This document shows, in pieces, positions 1 to 7,630 of a DNA stretch of 25,388 bases. The translations under genes and the position numbers were made by a program. Every line of letters begins with the position of its first letter. Positions within the stretch are counted from its first letter, which is position 1. Source of the DNA: Bacteroidales bacterium UBA1205 (lineage in GTDB: Bacteria; Bacteroidota; Bacteroidia; Bacteroidales; WCHB1-69); NCBI GenBank assembly GCA_002309615.1, contig DBXT01000024.1, positions 1-25,388 of the forward strand, given 5' to 3'. The notes under the pieces are model-generated. The model searched no databases. It worked only from the letters and a program-made list of their open reading frames with translations, and was not told the origin of the DNA.

Positions 1-310
1 TATCTATTTTTAGAGATGTCCTTTAAAAATTTTTGCAAAGATACAACAAGACTTCCATATTTTTCCATTTTTTATGTACTATTTTGTGAAAGACAAATAA
101 AATTAAGAAAAATATTTCTTGTGATAAATACCTATTGCTATCACGAAATTAGCATTTATGGGTTGAATTTAGGCTTAATAAACACATAGTGACCAAAAAT
201 TTGTCAGGAAGATTAATCTATTGGACAAAATCATTTTGAAATACAATGTGCAACAATCAAAATGTATGTTGAAAAAAATGATGATCAGCATTTCATCACA
301 GAAAAAAAGA
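1..310. other. AT-rich intergenic stretch without a gene
   Basis: No convincing reading frame, RNA gene or repeat is visible in this very AT-rich stretch. Its right boundary is the rpmA terminator. Its only recognisable element is a leftward promoter-like motif near position 36, which would serve a gene lying beyond the window edge. Confidence 0.6.
36..43 (-). promoter_or_regulatory. Candidate -7 promoter element pointing off the left edge
   Basis: Read on the minus strand this is TATCTTTG followed by CA, which fits the Bacteroidota -7 consensus TAnnTTTG. No good -33 TTTG is seen at the usual distance. The gene it would serve is outside the window, so the call cannot be tested by its distance to a start codon. 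Confidence 0.35.
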
Positions 311-343
311 CAAAAAAAAATAGTTGCCGTTAATGGCAACTAT
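311..343 (-). terminator. Intrinsic terminator downstream of rpmA
   Basis: On the minus strand a perfect 9-bp stem (TAGTTGCC/GGCAACTA plus one outer A-T pair, 320-343) encloses a 6-nt loop. It is followed directly by a run of nine T (the A-run at 312-320 on the plus strand). It starts 24 nt beyond the rpmA stop codon, as expected for the end of the rplU-rpmA unit. Confidence 0.9.
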
Positions 344-366
344 CAAAAAATAAATGTTTAACCAAA

Positions 367-636
367 TTAAGCTTCTATTTGTTCTGAGGGAACAACGGAA
401 ATATAAGATTTTCCTTTAGCTTTCTTTTGAAATTTTACTACACCGTCAACCAATGCGAACAAAGTGTGATCTTTACCCATTCCAACATTGTCACCGGCAT
501 TGTGAACGGTACCTCTTTGACGTACTATAATGTTTCCGGCAATACATTTTTGTCCGCCGAAAATTTTAATACCTAAACGTTTACTTTCGGATTCACGACC
601 ATTTTGTGAACTACCGACTCCTTTTTTATGTGCCAT
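367..636 (-). CDS. rpmA: 50S ribosomal protein L27
   Basis: This is bacterial ribosomal protein L27 of the large subunit. Its flexible N-terminus reaches towards the peptidyl-transferase centre. The 89-residue product opens with MAHKKGVGSSQNGRES, the family signature, and carries the usual GGQ...AGNIIVRQRGT and H-N-A-G-D-N-V-G-MGKDHTLFA core. The start is the canonical MAHKK Met, with no cleavable N-terminal extension of the kind seen in Firmicutes. It lies 32 nt downstream of rplU in the conserved bacterial L21-L27 order and ends at a strong terminator, so the two are very probably co-transcribed from the promoter in front of rplU. Identification is secure. Confidence 0.98.
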   Translation of the reverse strand: MAHKKGVGSSQNGRESESKRLGIKIFGGQKCIAGNIIVRQRGTVHNAGDNVGMGKDHTLFALVDGVVKFQKKAKGKSYISVVPSEQIEA

Positions 637-668
637 CGTTTAATGTTTTTTACAATTAATAACTTTGG

Positions 669-980
669 TTAACCTATGATTTCATCAATTTGAATACGAG
701 TAAGTTCTTGACGGTGACCATTTAATTTTTGATAACCTTTTCTTCTCTTCTTCTTGAAAACCAATACTTTTTTACCTCTTAAGTGATTCATTACGGTTGC
801 AGATACTTTTGCTCCGTTTACTTTAGGAGTACCCACATTGATAGTGCCGTTATTGTCCACTAATAATACCGTATCAAAATCCACTTTTGCACCTTCTTCA
901 GCATTCAGGCGGTGAACAAAGATTTTTTGATCTTTTTCAACCTTAAATTGTTGCCCTGCGATTTCTACTATTGCGTACAT
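669..980 (-). CDS. rplU: 50S ribosomal protein L21
   Basis: This is large-subunit ribosomal protein L21, a 23S rRNA-binding protein. The 103-residue product has the standard family length. It starts MYAIVEIAGQQFKVEKDQ and ends with the basic segment KKVLVFKKKRRKGYQKLNGHRQ, which is the typical C-terminal RNA-binding signature. It is first in the rplU-rpmA pair. A TAnnTTTG element about 37-44 nt upstream of the ATG marks a promoter of its own, which separates the ribosomal pair from the long 1501-codon gene behind it (112-nt gap). Read-through from that gene is possible, because I see no terminator in the gap. Confidence 0.98.
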   Translation of the reverse strand: MYAIVEIAGQQFKVEKDQKIFVHRLNAEEGAKVDFDTVLLVDNNGTINVGTPKVNGAKVSATVMNHLRGKKVLVFKKKRRKGYQKLNGHRQELTRIQIDEIIG

Positions 981-1016
981 AATTCTATTATTAGTTTATT
1001 TTAAAAATTTAGGTTG

Positions 1017-1024
1017 CAAAGGTA
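1017..1024 (-). promoter_or_regulatory. Candidate promoter (-7 element) for rplU-rpmA
   Basis: The minus strand reads TACCTTTG followed by CAA, matching the Bacteroidota -7 consensus TAnnTTTG. It lies about 37 nt before the rplU ATG, which would give a short leader. The surrounding 19 nt (1014-1032) recur exactly at the promoter candidate in front of the nucleotidyltransferase gene (20511-20529), which strengthens the call. A clear -33 element is not evident. Confidence 0.65.
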
Positions 1025-1092
1025 ACATTTTTTTTTGAACCATTTGCCTTTTTGCCTAACTTTTTTTTACTCACCCGTTTTTTCTAACCTTT

Positions 1093-4000
1093 TTAGGGCT
1101 CTTCTACATTGAACTCATATTTTGTCAAGAACTTCTTTTTGGTACCCAAACCTGCTATGGTATAACGATATGGAGCCAAATTGTTTTTAGCATCGGCTTT
1201 TAGTATTTTCTTTTTCTGAGAGGTATTTTTGATATATTCATTAAATGCTTTTTCCGAAGAAAGGGCTTGCATGGTGGTTCCGGAATAGTTAAAATAATAC
1301 CATTGGTCATCGAATTCAAAATAGAGTTGCATAGATGTTTTGTTATTGGATTTTGAATTGGTGCTCTTTTTTTGTATTTCCATTATGCCGGGCACAAATT
1401 TGTTCACTTCTTTTTTGCCGCATATAGCCACTCCTATATCGCCTACCGACACAAAAGCTTTATTGTCTTGTTTCCACACCATTTTCATATCGGCAAACAC
1501 AAAATTCATTTGCAACACTTTCGGCAGACGGCGGAAATGATAATATTGTATTAATTCTGCATGTGCTTTATCATACTCTTTTTCACCGAGTATTTCCAGC
1601 AGAGCTGTCTGATAACTTTTGCTTTCCACCACATCCACGGGTTCCAAATTTTGCGAAGATTCCATGTGGTTGCTTAAAATTTTCATACAGTCTTCGTTAA
1701 AATAAAAGTCCATGGAAGCCGACACCTCTATTTCAGCGGAGTCTTGTTCTATATAATTGGTGATAATACCCATAGGCACAAATTCCATGCGTCCGAAATT
1801 AGTACCCAAATCCAATTTTCCCTCGCCTCTGGCTATACAATTTTTGTTATCCATATATACTATATTGCCGGGCAGAGACAGGTCTTCCAATTTTTCTTGT
1901 GATGCCACCACATACATTCCCAATTCCTCGTTATAAGTAAGATATCCGTAAGCCCTCACATATTCGGGATTGTTAATAGCATCTTTGGCGCGGGCAAAAG
2001 CAGGATATATATGCCCCGATGAATTGGAGGCAATGGCTGCCACCACCGGTCGGTTGTTGGTATCTCTGGTATGTTCTCCTATAGGTATCAGCACAGAATC
2101 GGGATTAACGGCTCCCGAAAAACGTATGGGAGCATACATGTTGGTATCACAACTATACAATAGCGATACGGCTCCACGCATCAATAAAAATTCGTTTTCC
2201 GCTTTTAATGTTACCGTTCCGCTATATCCGAAATGCGGGTTTAAAGTAAAGCCGGCTTCTTCGGCAATTTTTCCCGCACCGCGAGATTGTTTGTCCCTAC
2301 TTACCCAAATGGAATCAAAATAAATTTCTTGTATTTTTTCCTCTGCGTCAACATAATTGTAATAGCCGTCAGCCTTATAACTCTCACGCGATTCCAGCAT
2401 GGTGTTGGCCCTGAATATTTCATGATATTGATTGTCCAAATTGGCCAATATTTTTGAATCTTTTAATGGAGCTATTTCCGCTCTGCGGTAGATATCCACC
2501 AAACCATCTTTGGGGAATATGGCTGCGTCGGCTACTTCTATATATCGTACGCCTTCGGCGTGGATTTCATATTTAGCAAAACTATAGGTGGCTTTGGTGG
2601 CTGTAAATTGCAATTCTTTTTGTGCCGGATGTGTGGAGATAAGTTCATTGCCGTGCGATTGCATAGCATACAATTCTTTAATGGGGGTATTCGGTATATC
2701 CACTATGGCATACGGGTCGTCGTATTGAAATACCAATTGTTTTTCTTTTACCTTCCACTCAAAGGCTTTGGAATAAGTTTTGAACATATTGATGGGAAAA
2801 AGCAAGGGTTGTGCACTGCCATTGGCAACAAAATCACCTTTTTCCTTTTCAAAATCCATATATCCTTTATGGTCGTATGCTCTAATGTGATAATCGTTCA
2901 AAACGGAGTCGTATAAATCTATATCCAGACTTTTGGCAAACATTTCGTGATGAGCAAATTCATAATTATCAGAATGCATAGTAGCAATATCGTATAGGAA
3001 TTTTCCGGCTCCGGTAACGCCTTTATTCGACACCACCAATTCTCCTTCATGTTTGGCTCGGTCATACATGCGGAACTTATAATTGGTGCTATACACTTTC
3101 ATTTTATCTTGGTAAGGCAACCAGTAGAGTGAATCGTTTTTACCCGTTACAGGAGGATATTCCGTACCTGCCAAAAGTGCATCTATTCTGAAATCATCAA
3201 AACGACCGATTGCAGAATCAAGGAAGAATACTATATTTTTACCTTCTCCGTGTGCCTGTGTATAATCTATGGTACCCGTGCACCTTAAACCTAAATTGCT
3301 GAGGTCAATTTTTCCGCTAAAATTTGCTTTGTTTTGATAGGCAGGCATACCTGCTTCGTCGGTGTAATAGATGAATCCCAAAGAAAAATCGGGTCTAACC
3401 TTCAATGGCTTTTCTATGTCGGGGAATATTCCTCCTGAATGCAAATAGCCGTTAAAAAGTAAGGAATCGGTGTCAAAATCGTCCAAATCTCTGATTACAA
3501 ATCTATTCACCTGAAAATAAAAACGTTCTCTATCATAAGCACGATTATACACAAAATCATGATCGTAATAAACCTTACCGGGTGACTTACTTTCAAAATA
3601 AGGATAACCGGGTATGGGCAAGGTTCCCGATTTATTATTGGGCTGGTCAATATACAATGTGCCGGAAATATCAGAAATATAACTTCTCACCTTTTCCAAT
3701 GGATATTCACCCATGGCATTTTCACCTTGTGATTTATCTTCCACATAAAACACTATGGAGTCTATAACGGTAAAATCCATGGTAAAAGGTTCATAATTAA
3801 ATTTACAATTGCTCACCCAATAGTCGAACAAACCCGCCTCCACTTTGCCATGAAACAGAAAATCTCTGTTCTTCTGCATGGTTATTTTTTTACCTTTTGG
3901 AAACACATTAACTATTTGGGAATCGCTCACTATCAATAGTTCTATTCCGTTAATGAGTAAATCATAATTCAACATACTCAAGGTGGCATTGGACTTATTT

Positions 4001-5598
4001 CCGGCTACTTCGGAACGGAATTGTAACACATCGTAATCCTTTTTCTTTACTTCATTGAATAGATAGTTACCCAGTTTTTCACGATACAACACCCTACCTG
4101 TGGCAATGTCATAATCAACAAATCCGTATTGCACCAGTTGGAATATTAAACTTTGCACATCTTCCCTTCCGTATTTAAAGAATGCCGTTATTTCATCCAC
4201 ACTGCCGGACTTCACATGATTACGCCTATAAAATTCATACAAGGTATACATGGGGTTCATGTCATTCATTCCCAAAAAACGATTCAGACGGTCGGAAGTA
4301 AAATAGTTGATGGATTCAAACACGGCCGTAGTGGCAGACACAGGTCCGGGCATGCTGCAAAACTCTATATTTTCTTCATTAAGTTTCCAATGCAATGCTT
4401 CGACATACATGTCTATATTGTGATAGGTATTCAAAAAAGGCATACGCATAGGTCCGTCTTGGCCGCGTATCAACCACATGTCTCTATTTTTCGGCGTATA
4501 TTTAAGTTCTATAGCCGAATGGGTAATAGAATCTTCACCCAAATACAGCACTATCTTGCACATAGAGGAAGATATTTGATTATCTTTCAGCAAAAATGAA
4601 GGTGCGTATGCTAACACTGCCGGTTTGTTTTCCCGCTTGAAAATCAAACAAGCTTGATGTTGGGCATCGCCTTGACCCATAAAATTGTTTCCTCTTACAT
4701 GCACGCCTCCTTTATAATCTACTTCGGCATAGATATTGGGAATGCTTATTTCTTTGTCGTAAGCGGTAAAACGAGGATAGGTTGCCTTATCGGCATCCAC
4801 TACCGTTGTCATCACCCTGTCTTCCAACATTCCTCTTTGCGGTTTGAGAAAATATTCAGGATTGTAATACAACACATTTTCCAATTCTATTTTAGGGGCT
4901 TTCAGCGTAATATTATATTTATCAAAGGTGGCATATACTCTTTCTCCCCAGCCGGCTTTTGACCAATCTATCAAACCTTTGTCTCCTTTAAAATTCATGG
5001 TTAAAGGCTCAAACACCCCCGAAGTGTTTTTTATCACCATGGTATCTTTGCCATTGCCGGCAGAAAGTGATAATTTAGGATATACTACTTGCGGAACCGA
5101 ATCGAAATTAAAATAATACACATCCACGTCTTCTGCTCGCCATGATACACCGGTAAAGGTATTGAGCACCTGATTGTCCATCAAATTGGCATAGGTCTTC
5201 ATCACATTGTTGAATTGGGTGGCATGATGTTCGATAACATAGATGACCGATTTTTTAAAATTTTGCTCACTCTTCAACGATTGATTACTTTCCACCAAAG
5301 AGCGATAGGTGATAATAAAATTAGATAGATGAGGAATAGGTTGCAACTTGTATTTAAACAGTTTGTTGGCAATTTCCACAAATGCCAATTGCTCATCATC
5401 ACTCATAGATGACCAAAGATCGGGAAACTGAGCGATAATCTTGTCGGCTTCCTCTTTTTGACTTTTGTTTACTTTTGAATAGATGTTTATAATTTCATTT
5501 TCCGTACTATCCAAATTATAACTAAGTGATAAATTATATTGTCCGTATGCAGCTACATACGCCACTATGAGCATAATGATAAGACCTGTTTTTTTCAT
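1093..5598 (-). CDS. Very large secreted protein of unknown function (1501 residues)
   Basis: I do not recognise a named family. Residues 1-19 form a signal peptide ending AAYG, with Gln20 as the likely mature N-terminus. A helical segment follows (about 25-160). The rest is mostly short alternating polar/aromatic stretches that suggest a long beta-rich fold. A helix-rich insert at about 440-515 looks like a small winged-helix unit. Around 1000-1090 the pattern EGVRYIEVADAAIFPKDG, then an H-x-I-x-R-A segment and a 'Y-x-A-x-G-Y-Y-x-Y' stretch, is loosely reminiscent of LptD/OstA- or AsmA/TamB-type beta-taco repeats; this is inference from pattern only. There is no second membrane segment, lipobox or T9SS tail. 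It is last in the run with prmA, 17 nt behind it. A periplasmic location is the simplest reading. Confidence 0.85.
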   Translation of the reverse strand: MKKTGLIIMLIVAYVAAYGQYNLSLSYNLDSTENEIINIYSKVNKSQKEEADKIIAQFPDLWSSMSDDEQLAFVEIANKLFKYKLQPIPHLSNFIITYRSLVESNQSLKSEQNFKKSVIYVIEHHATQFNNVMKTYANLMDNQVLNTFTGVSWRAEDVDVYYFNFDSVPQVVYPKLSLSAGNGKDTMVIKNTSGVFEPLTMNFKGDKGLIDWSKAGWGERVYATFDKYNITLKAPKIELENVLYYNPEYFLKPQRGMLEDRVMTTVVDADKATYPRFTAYDKEISIPNIYAEVDYKGGVHVRGNNFMGQGDAQHQACLIFKRENKPAVLAYAPSFLLKDNQISSSMCKIVLYLGEDSITHSAIELKYTPKNRDMWLIRGQDGPMRMPFLNTYHNIDMYVEALHWKLNEENIEFCSMPGPVSATTAVFESINYFTSDRLNRFLGMNDMNPMYTLYEFYRRNHVKSGSVDEITAFFKYGREDVQSLIFQLVQYGFVDYDIATGRVLYREKLGNYLFNEVKKKDYDVLQFRSEVAGNKSNATLSMLNYDLLINGIELLIVSDSQIVNVFPKGKKITMQKNRDFLFHGKVEAGLFDYWVSNCKFNYEPFTMDFTVIDSIVFYVEDKSQGENAMGEYPLEKVRSYISDISGTLYIDQPNNKSGTLPIPGYPYFESKSPGKVYYDHDFVYNRAYDRERFYFQVNRFVIRDLDDFDTDSLLFNGYLHSGGIFPDIEKPLKVRPDFSLGFIYYTDEAGMPAYQNKANFSGKIDLSNLGLRCTGTIDYTQAHGEGKNIVFFLDSAIGRFDDFRIDALLAGTEYPPVTGKNDSLYWLPYQDKMKVYSTNYKFRMYDRAKHEGELVVSNKGVTGAGKFLYDIATMHSDNYEFAHHEMFAKSLDIDLYDSVLNDYHIRAYDHKGYMDFEKEKGDFVANGSAQPLLFPINMFKTYSKAFEWKVKEKQLVFQYDDPYAIVDIPNTPIKELYAMQSHGNELISTHPAQKELQFTATKATYSFAKYEIHAEGVRYIEVADAAIFPKDGLVDIYRRAEIAPLKDSKILANLDNQYHEIFRANTMLESRESYKADGYYNYVDAEEKIQEIYFDSIWVSRDKQSRGAGKIAEEAGFTLNPHFGYSGTVTLKAENEFLLMRGAVSLLYSCDTNMYAPIRFSGAVNPDSVLIPIGEHTRDTNNRPVVAAIASNSSGHIYPAFARAKDAINNPEYVRAYGYLTYNEELGMYVVASQEKLEDLSLPGNIVYMDNKNCIARGEGKLDLGTNFGRMEFVPMGIITNYIEQDSAEIEVSASMDFYFNEDCMKILSNHMESSQNLEPVDVVESKSYQTALLEILGEKEYDKAHAELIQYYHFRRLPKVLQMNFVFADMKMVWKQDNKAFVSVGDIGVAICGKKEVNKFVPGIMEIQKKSTNSKSNNKTSMQLYFEFDDQWYYFNYSGTTMQALSSEKAFNEYIKNTSQKKKILKADAKNNLAPYRYTIAGLGTKKKFLTKYEFNVEEP

Positions 5599-5615
5599 TT
5601 TTATCTATACTATCT

Positions 5616-6458
5616 TTATTTTTTTTGCAATCTTGCTGCCACCCAAGCTTTTTCCTCTTTGTATGACAATAAATCAATATTGAATTTCGCGGCTTCGACC
5701 GTTAATAGATCCAAATCGGGATGGAGATAAAATCCGCTGAGATACAACACACCGCCTTGTTTCAATGCATTGGCATACACATGCATGTCTTGCAGCAATA
5801 TATTTCTATTTATGTTGGCTAATATAATATCAAACGGGGCGTTTTTTACACTTTCAGCATCGCCGAGCACTACTTCTATGGTATCCGACAGTCCGTTACA
5901 TTGCACATTTTCTATACAATTTTGATAAGCCCAATTGTCATTGTCTATAGCCAAAACATAGCGTGCTCCTCTTTTGGCTGCCAAGATAGCCAGCACTCCC
6001 GTACCTGACCCCATATCCAATATTTGTTTGTTTTCACAATCTTCTTGCAACAAATAACTTATCAACTGAGCCGTGGTCGGGTGATGAGCCGTTCCAAACG
6101 ACATTTTAGGCTCTATCAATATTTCGTATGCCACATTGTGTTTAACAGGATGAAACGGAGCCCTGATATAACATTTATCATCTATCAGCACAGGAGAATA
6201 ACTCTTTTCCCATTCCGCATTCCAATCTTTATCTTCTACATCTGCATATTTGAACGCGACGGTAAATCCGAATGTGTCCGTGCCGGCTTCCAAATTCTTC
6301 AAAGCCTCCGGTGAAAAATCTTTTTTAGGAATATAAGCCAATACTCCTTCGGGATATTCCGCAAAGCTATCACAACCCATATCCGCCAAAAGGGCAATCA
6401 TAATTTCATTGCCCTTTTGGGTGTCGGATATTTCGCATGTTATTTCAACATATTGCAT
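5616..6458 (-). CDS. prmA: Ribosomal protein L11 methyltransferase
   Basis: This is a cytoplasmic SAM-dependent methyltransferase that modifies ribosomal protein L11. The 280-residue length fits the family. An N-terminal substrate-recognition domain (1-90) is followed by a class I Rossmann methyltransferase domain. That domain has the PrmA signature EPKMSFGTAHHPTT (116-129), SAM motif I LDMGSGTGVLAI (147-158), an acidic post-motif DNDN (172-175) and the ANINRNIL motif (214-221). The signature normally reads F-G-T-G-x-H; here residue 124 is Ala, a mild substitution. The ATG lies 1 nt after the tpiA stop, which suggests translational coupling. Confidence 0.95.
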   Translation of the reverse strand: MQYVEITCEISDTQKGNEIMIALLADMGCDSFAEYPEGVLAYIPKKDFSPEALKNLEAGTDTFGFTVAFKYADVEDKDWNAEWEKSYSPVLIDDKCYIRAPFHPVKHNVAYEILIEPKMSFGTAHHPTTAQLISYLLQEDCENKQILDMGSGTGVLAILAAKRGARYVLAIDNDNWAYQNCIENVQCNGLSDTIEVVLGDAESVKNAPFDIILANINRNILLQDMHVYANALKQGGVLYLSGFYLHPDLDLLTVEAAKFNIDLLSYKEEKAWVAARLQKK

Positions 6459-6459
6459 A

Positions 6460-7236
6460 TTAATCGTTTTTTGAAGCGGTTTCAGCCGAATTGATGATGG
6501 AAATAAAATCTTCTGCCACTAACGACGCTCCGCCTATCAGACCGCCGTCAACATCGGGACAAGAAAACAAATCCAAGGCATTACGGGCATTACAACTGCC
6601 GCCATACAATATATAAGTGTTATATGCCACTTCTGTGCCGTATTTTTCTTCTATAAGTTTACGTATATGGGCATGCACTTCTTGTGCTTGTTCGGGTGTG
6701 GCGGTAAGTCCGGTTCCTATAGCCCATACGGGTTCATAAGCCAGAATGATTCCGTCAAAATGTTCTTTATCTAAATGAAACAAAGCATTTTTTATTTGAT
6801 TGTCTATCACTTGGAAGTAATTACCCGATTCACGTTCTTCCAGTTTTTCACCGCAGCAAAATATGGGCACAACGTCATTTTCTAATAGTAAATCCACTTT
6901 TTTTGCTAATTCTTCATCGGTTTCATGAAAATAATTTCTTCTTTCGGAATGACCTACTATACAAAAATCGGCACCGGCAGACTTTATCATTTCTGCACTT
7001 ATTTCTCCTGTATAAGCACCTTTTGGTGCATAAGATACATTTTGTGCACCTACATAGAAATTACTCTCTTCCGATACATCCGCAGCCATTTCCAAATACA
7101 CCGATGGAGTGCATACTATAATTTCCGTTTCCAAACGCATATCGTCCAACGATTCGGCTATGGCCACCAATAATTCTTCCGCCTCGGAAAAATTTTTGTT
7201 CATTTTCCAGTTTCCTGCTACAATTTTATTTTTCAT
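6460..7236 (-). CDS. tpiA: Triosephosphate isomerase
   Basis: This glycolytic enzyme interconverts dihydroxyacetone phosphate and glyceraldehyde-3-phosphate in the cytoplasm. The 258-residue TIM barrel shows all catalytic landmarks. These are Asn9 and Lys11 in GNWKMN, the electrophile His96 in IVGHSERR, the base Glu168 in AYEPVWAIGTG with its mobile loop 6, and the phosphate-binding YGGS (211-214) and GGLIGGAS (231-238) segments. It sits between folB (12-nt gap) and prmA (1-nt gap) in a compact run. Confidence 0.98.
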   Translation of the reverse strand: MKNKIVAGNWKMNKNFSEAEELLVAIAESLDDMRLETEIIVCTPSVYLEMAADVSEESNFYVGAQNVSYAPKGAYTGEISAEMIKSAGADFCIVGHSERRNYFHETDEELAKKVDLLLENDVVPIFCCGEKLEERESGNYFQVIDNQIKNALFHLDKEHFDGIILAYEPVWAIGTGLTATPEQAQEVHAHIRKLIEEKYGTEVAYNTYILYGGSCNARNALDLFSCPDVDGGLIGGASLVAEDFISIINSAETASKND

Positions 7237-7248
7237 CGCTATATTATT

Positions 7249-7626
7249 TTATTTATTTCTACTTAAATTCAATTCATCGGTGTTCATCTTTACGGACACA
7301 CTCTTTATTTGACCGCCTAAAGGCGGATTGAGTTTATATAATTCTATTTCGGCACTTTTAATTTCACTGAATGTATTCATCAAAGCACTCAGCATGCGAT
7401 ACACCACATTTTCCAACAAAAATGAAGACTGCATCACCTCTTGTTGGAGCACTTTGTACACCTCCTGATAATTCACCGTTTTCTGTAAATCATCTTCTTT
7501 TGCGGCTTGAATCACATCAACATTTAAGGTACAATCTGCCTCGAAATGGGTTCCAACTTGCCTTTCTTCATCAAAACATCCGTGGTAGGCATAAAATCTC
7601 ATGCCGGAAATATTTATATTAGCCAT
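7249..7626 (-). CDS. folB: Dihydroneopterin aldolase
   Basis: This is a folate-pathway enzyme that cleaves 7,8-dihydroneopterin to 6-hydroxymethyl-dihydropterin and glycolaldehyde in the cytoplasm. At 125 residues it matches the small single-domain FolB family. Visible signatures are the GCFDEER segment with Glu21, the Tyr53 region (VNYQEVY), LLENVVYRM (70-78), and LYKLNPPLGG with the catalytic-type Lys98. The ATG lies 5 nt past the stop codon of the antiporter gene. No other folate genes are adjacent. Confidence 0.95.
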   Translation of the reverse strand: MANINISGMRFYAYHGCFDEERQVGTHFEADCTLNVDVIQAAKEDDLQKTVNYQEVYKVLQQEVMQSSFLLENVVYRMLSALMNTFSEIKSAEIELYKLNPPLGGQIKSVSVKMNTDELNLSRNK

Positions 7627-7630
7627 AATA

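Noticed and set aside
4153..4599. 148-codon plus-strand frame opposite the 1501-residue protein
   Set aside because: It lies entirely antisense inside a well-supported gene with a signal peptide, has low-complexity shadow composition (His, Ile, Tyr rich) and no promoter.
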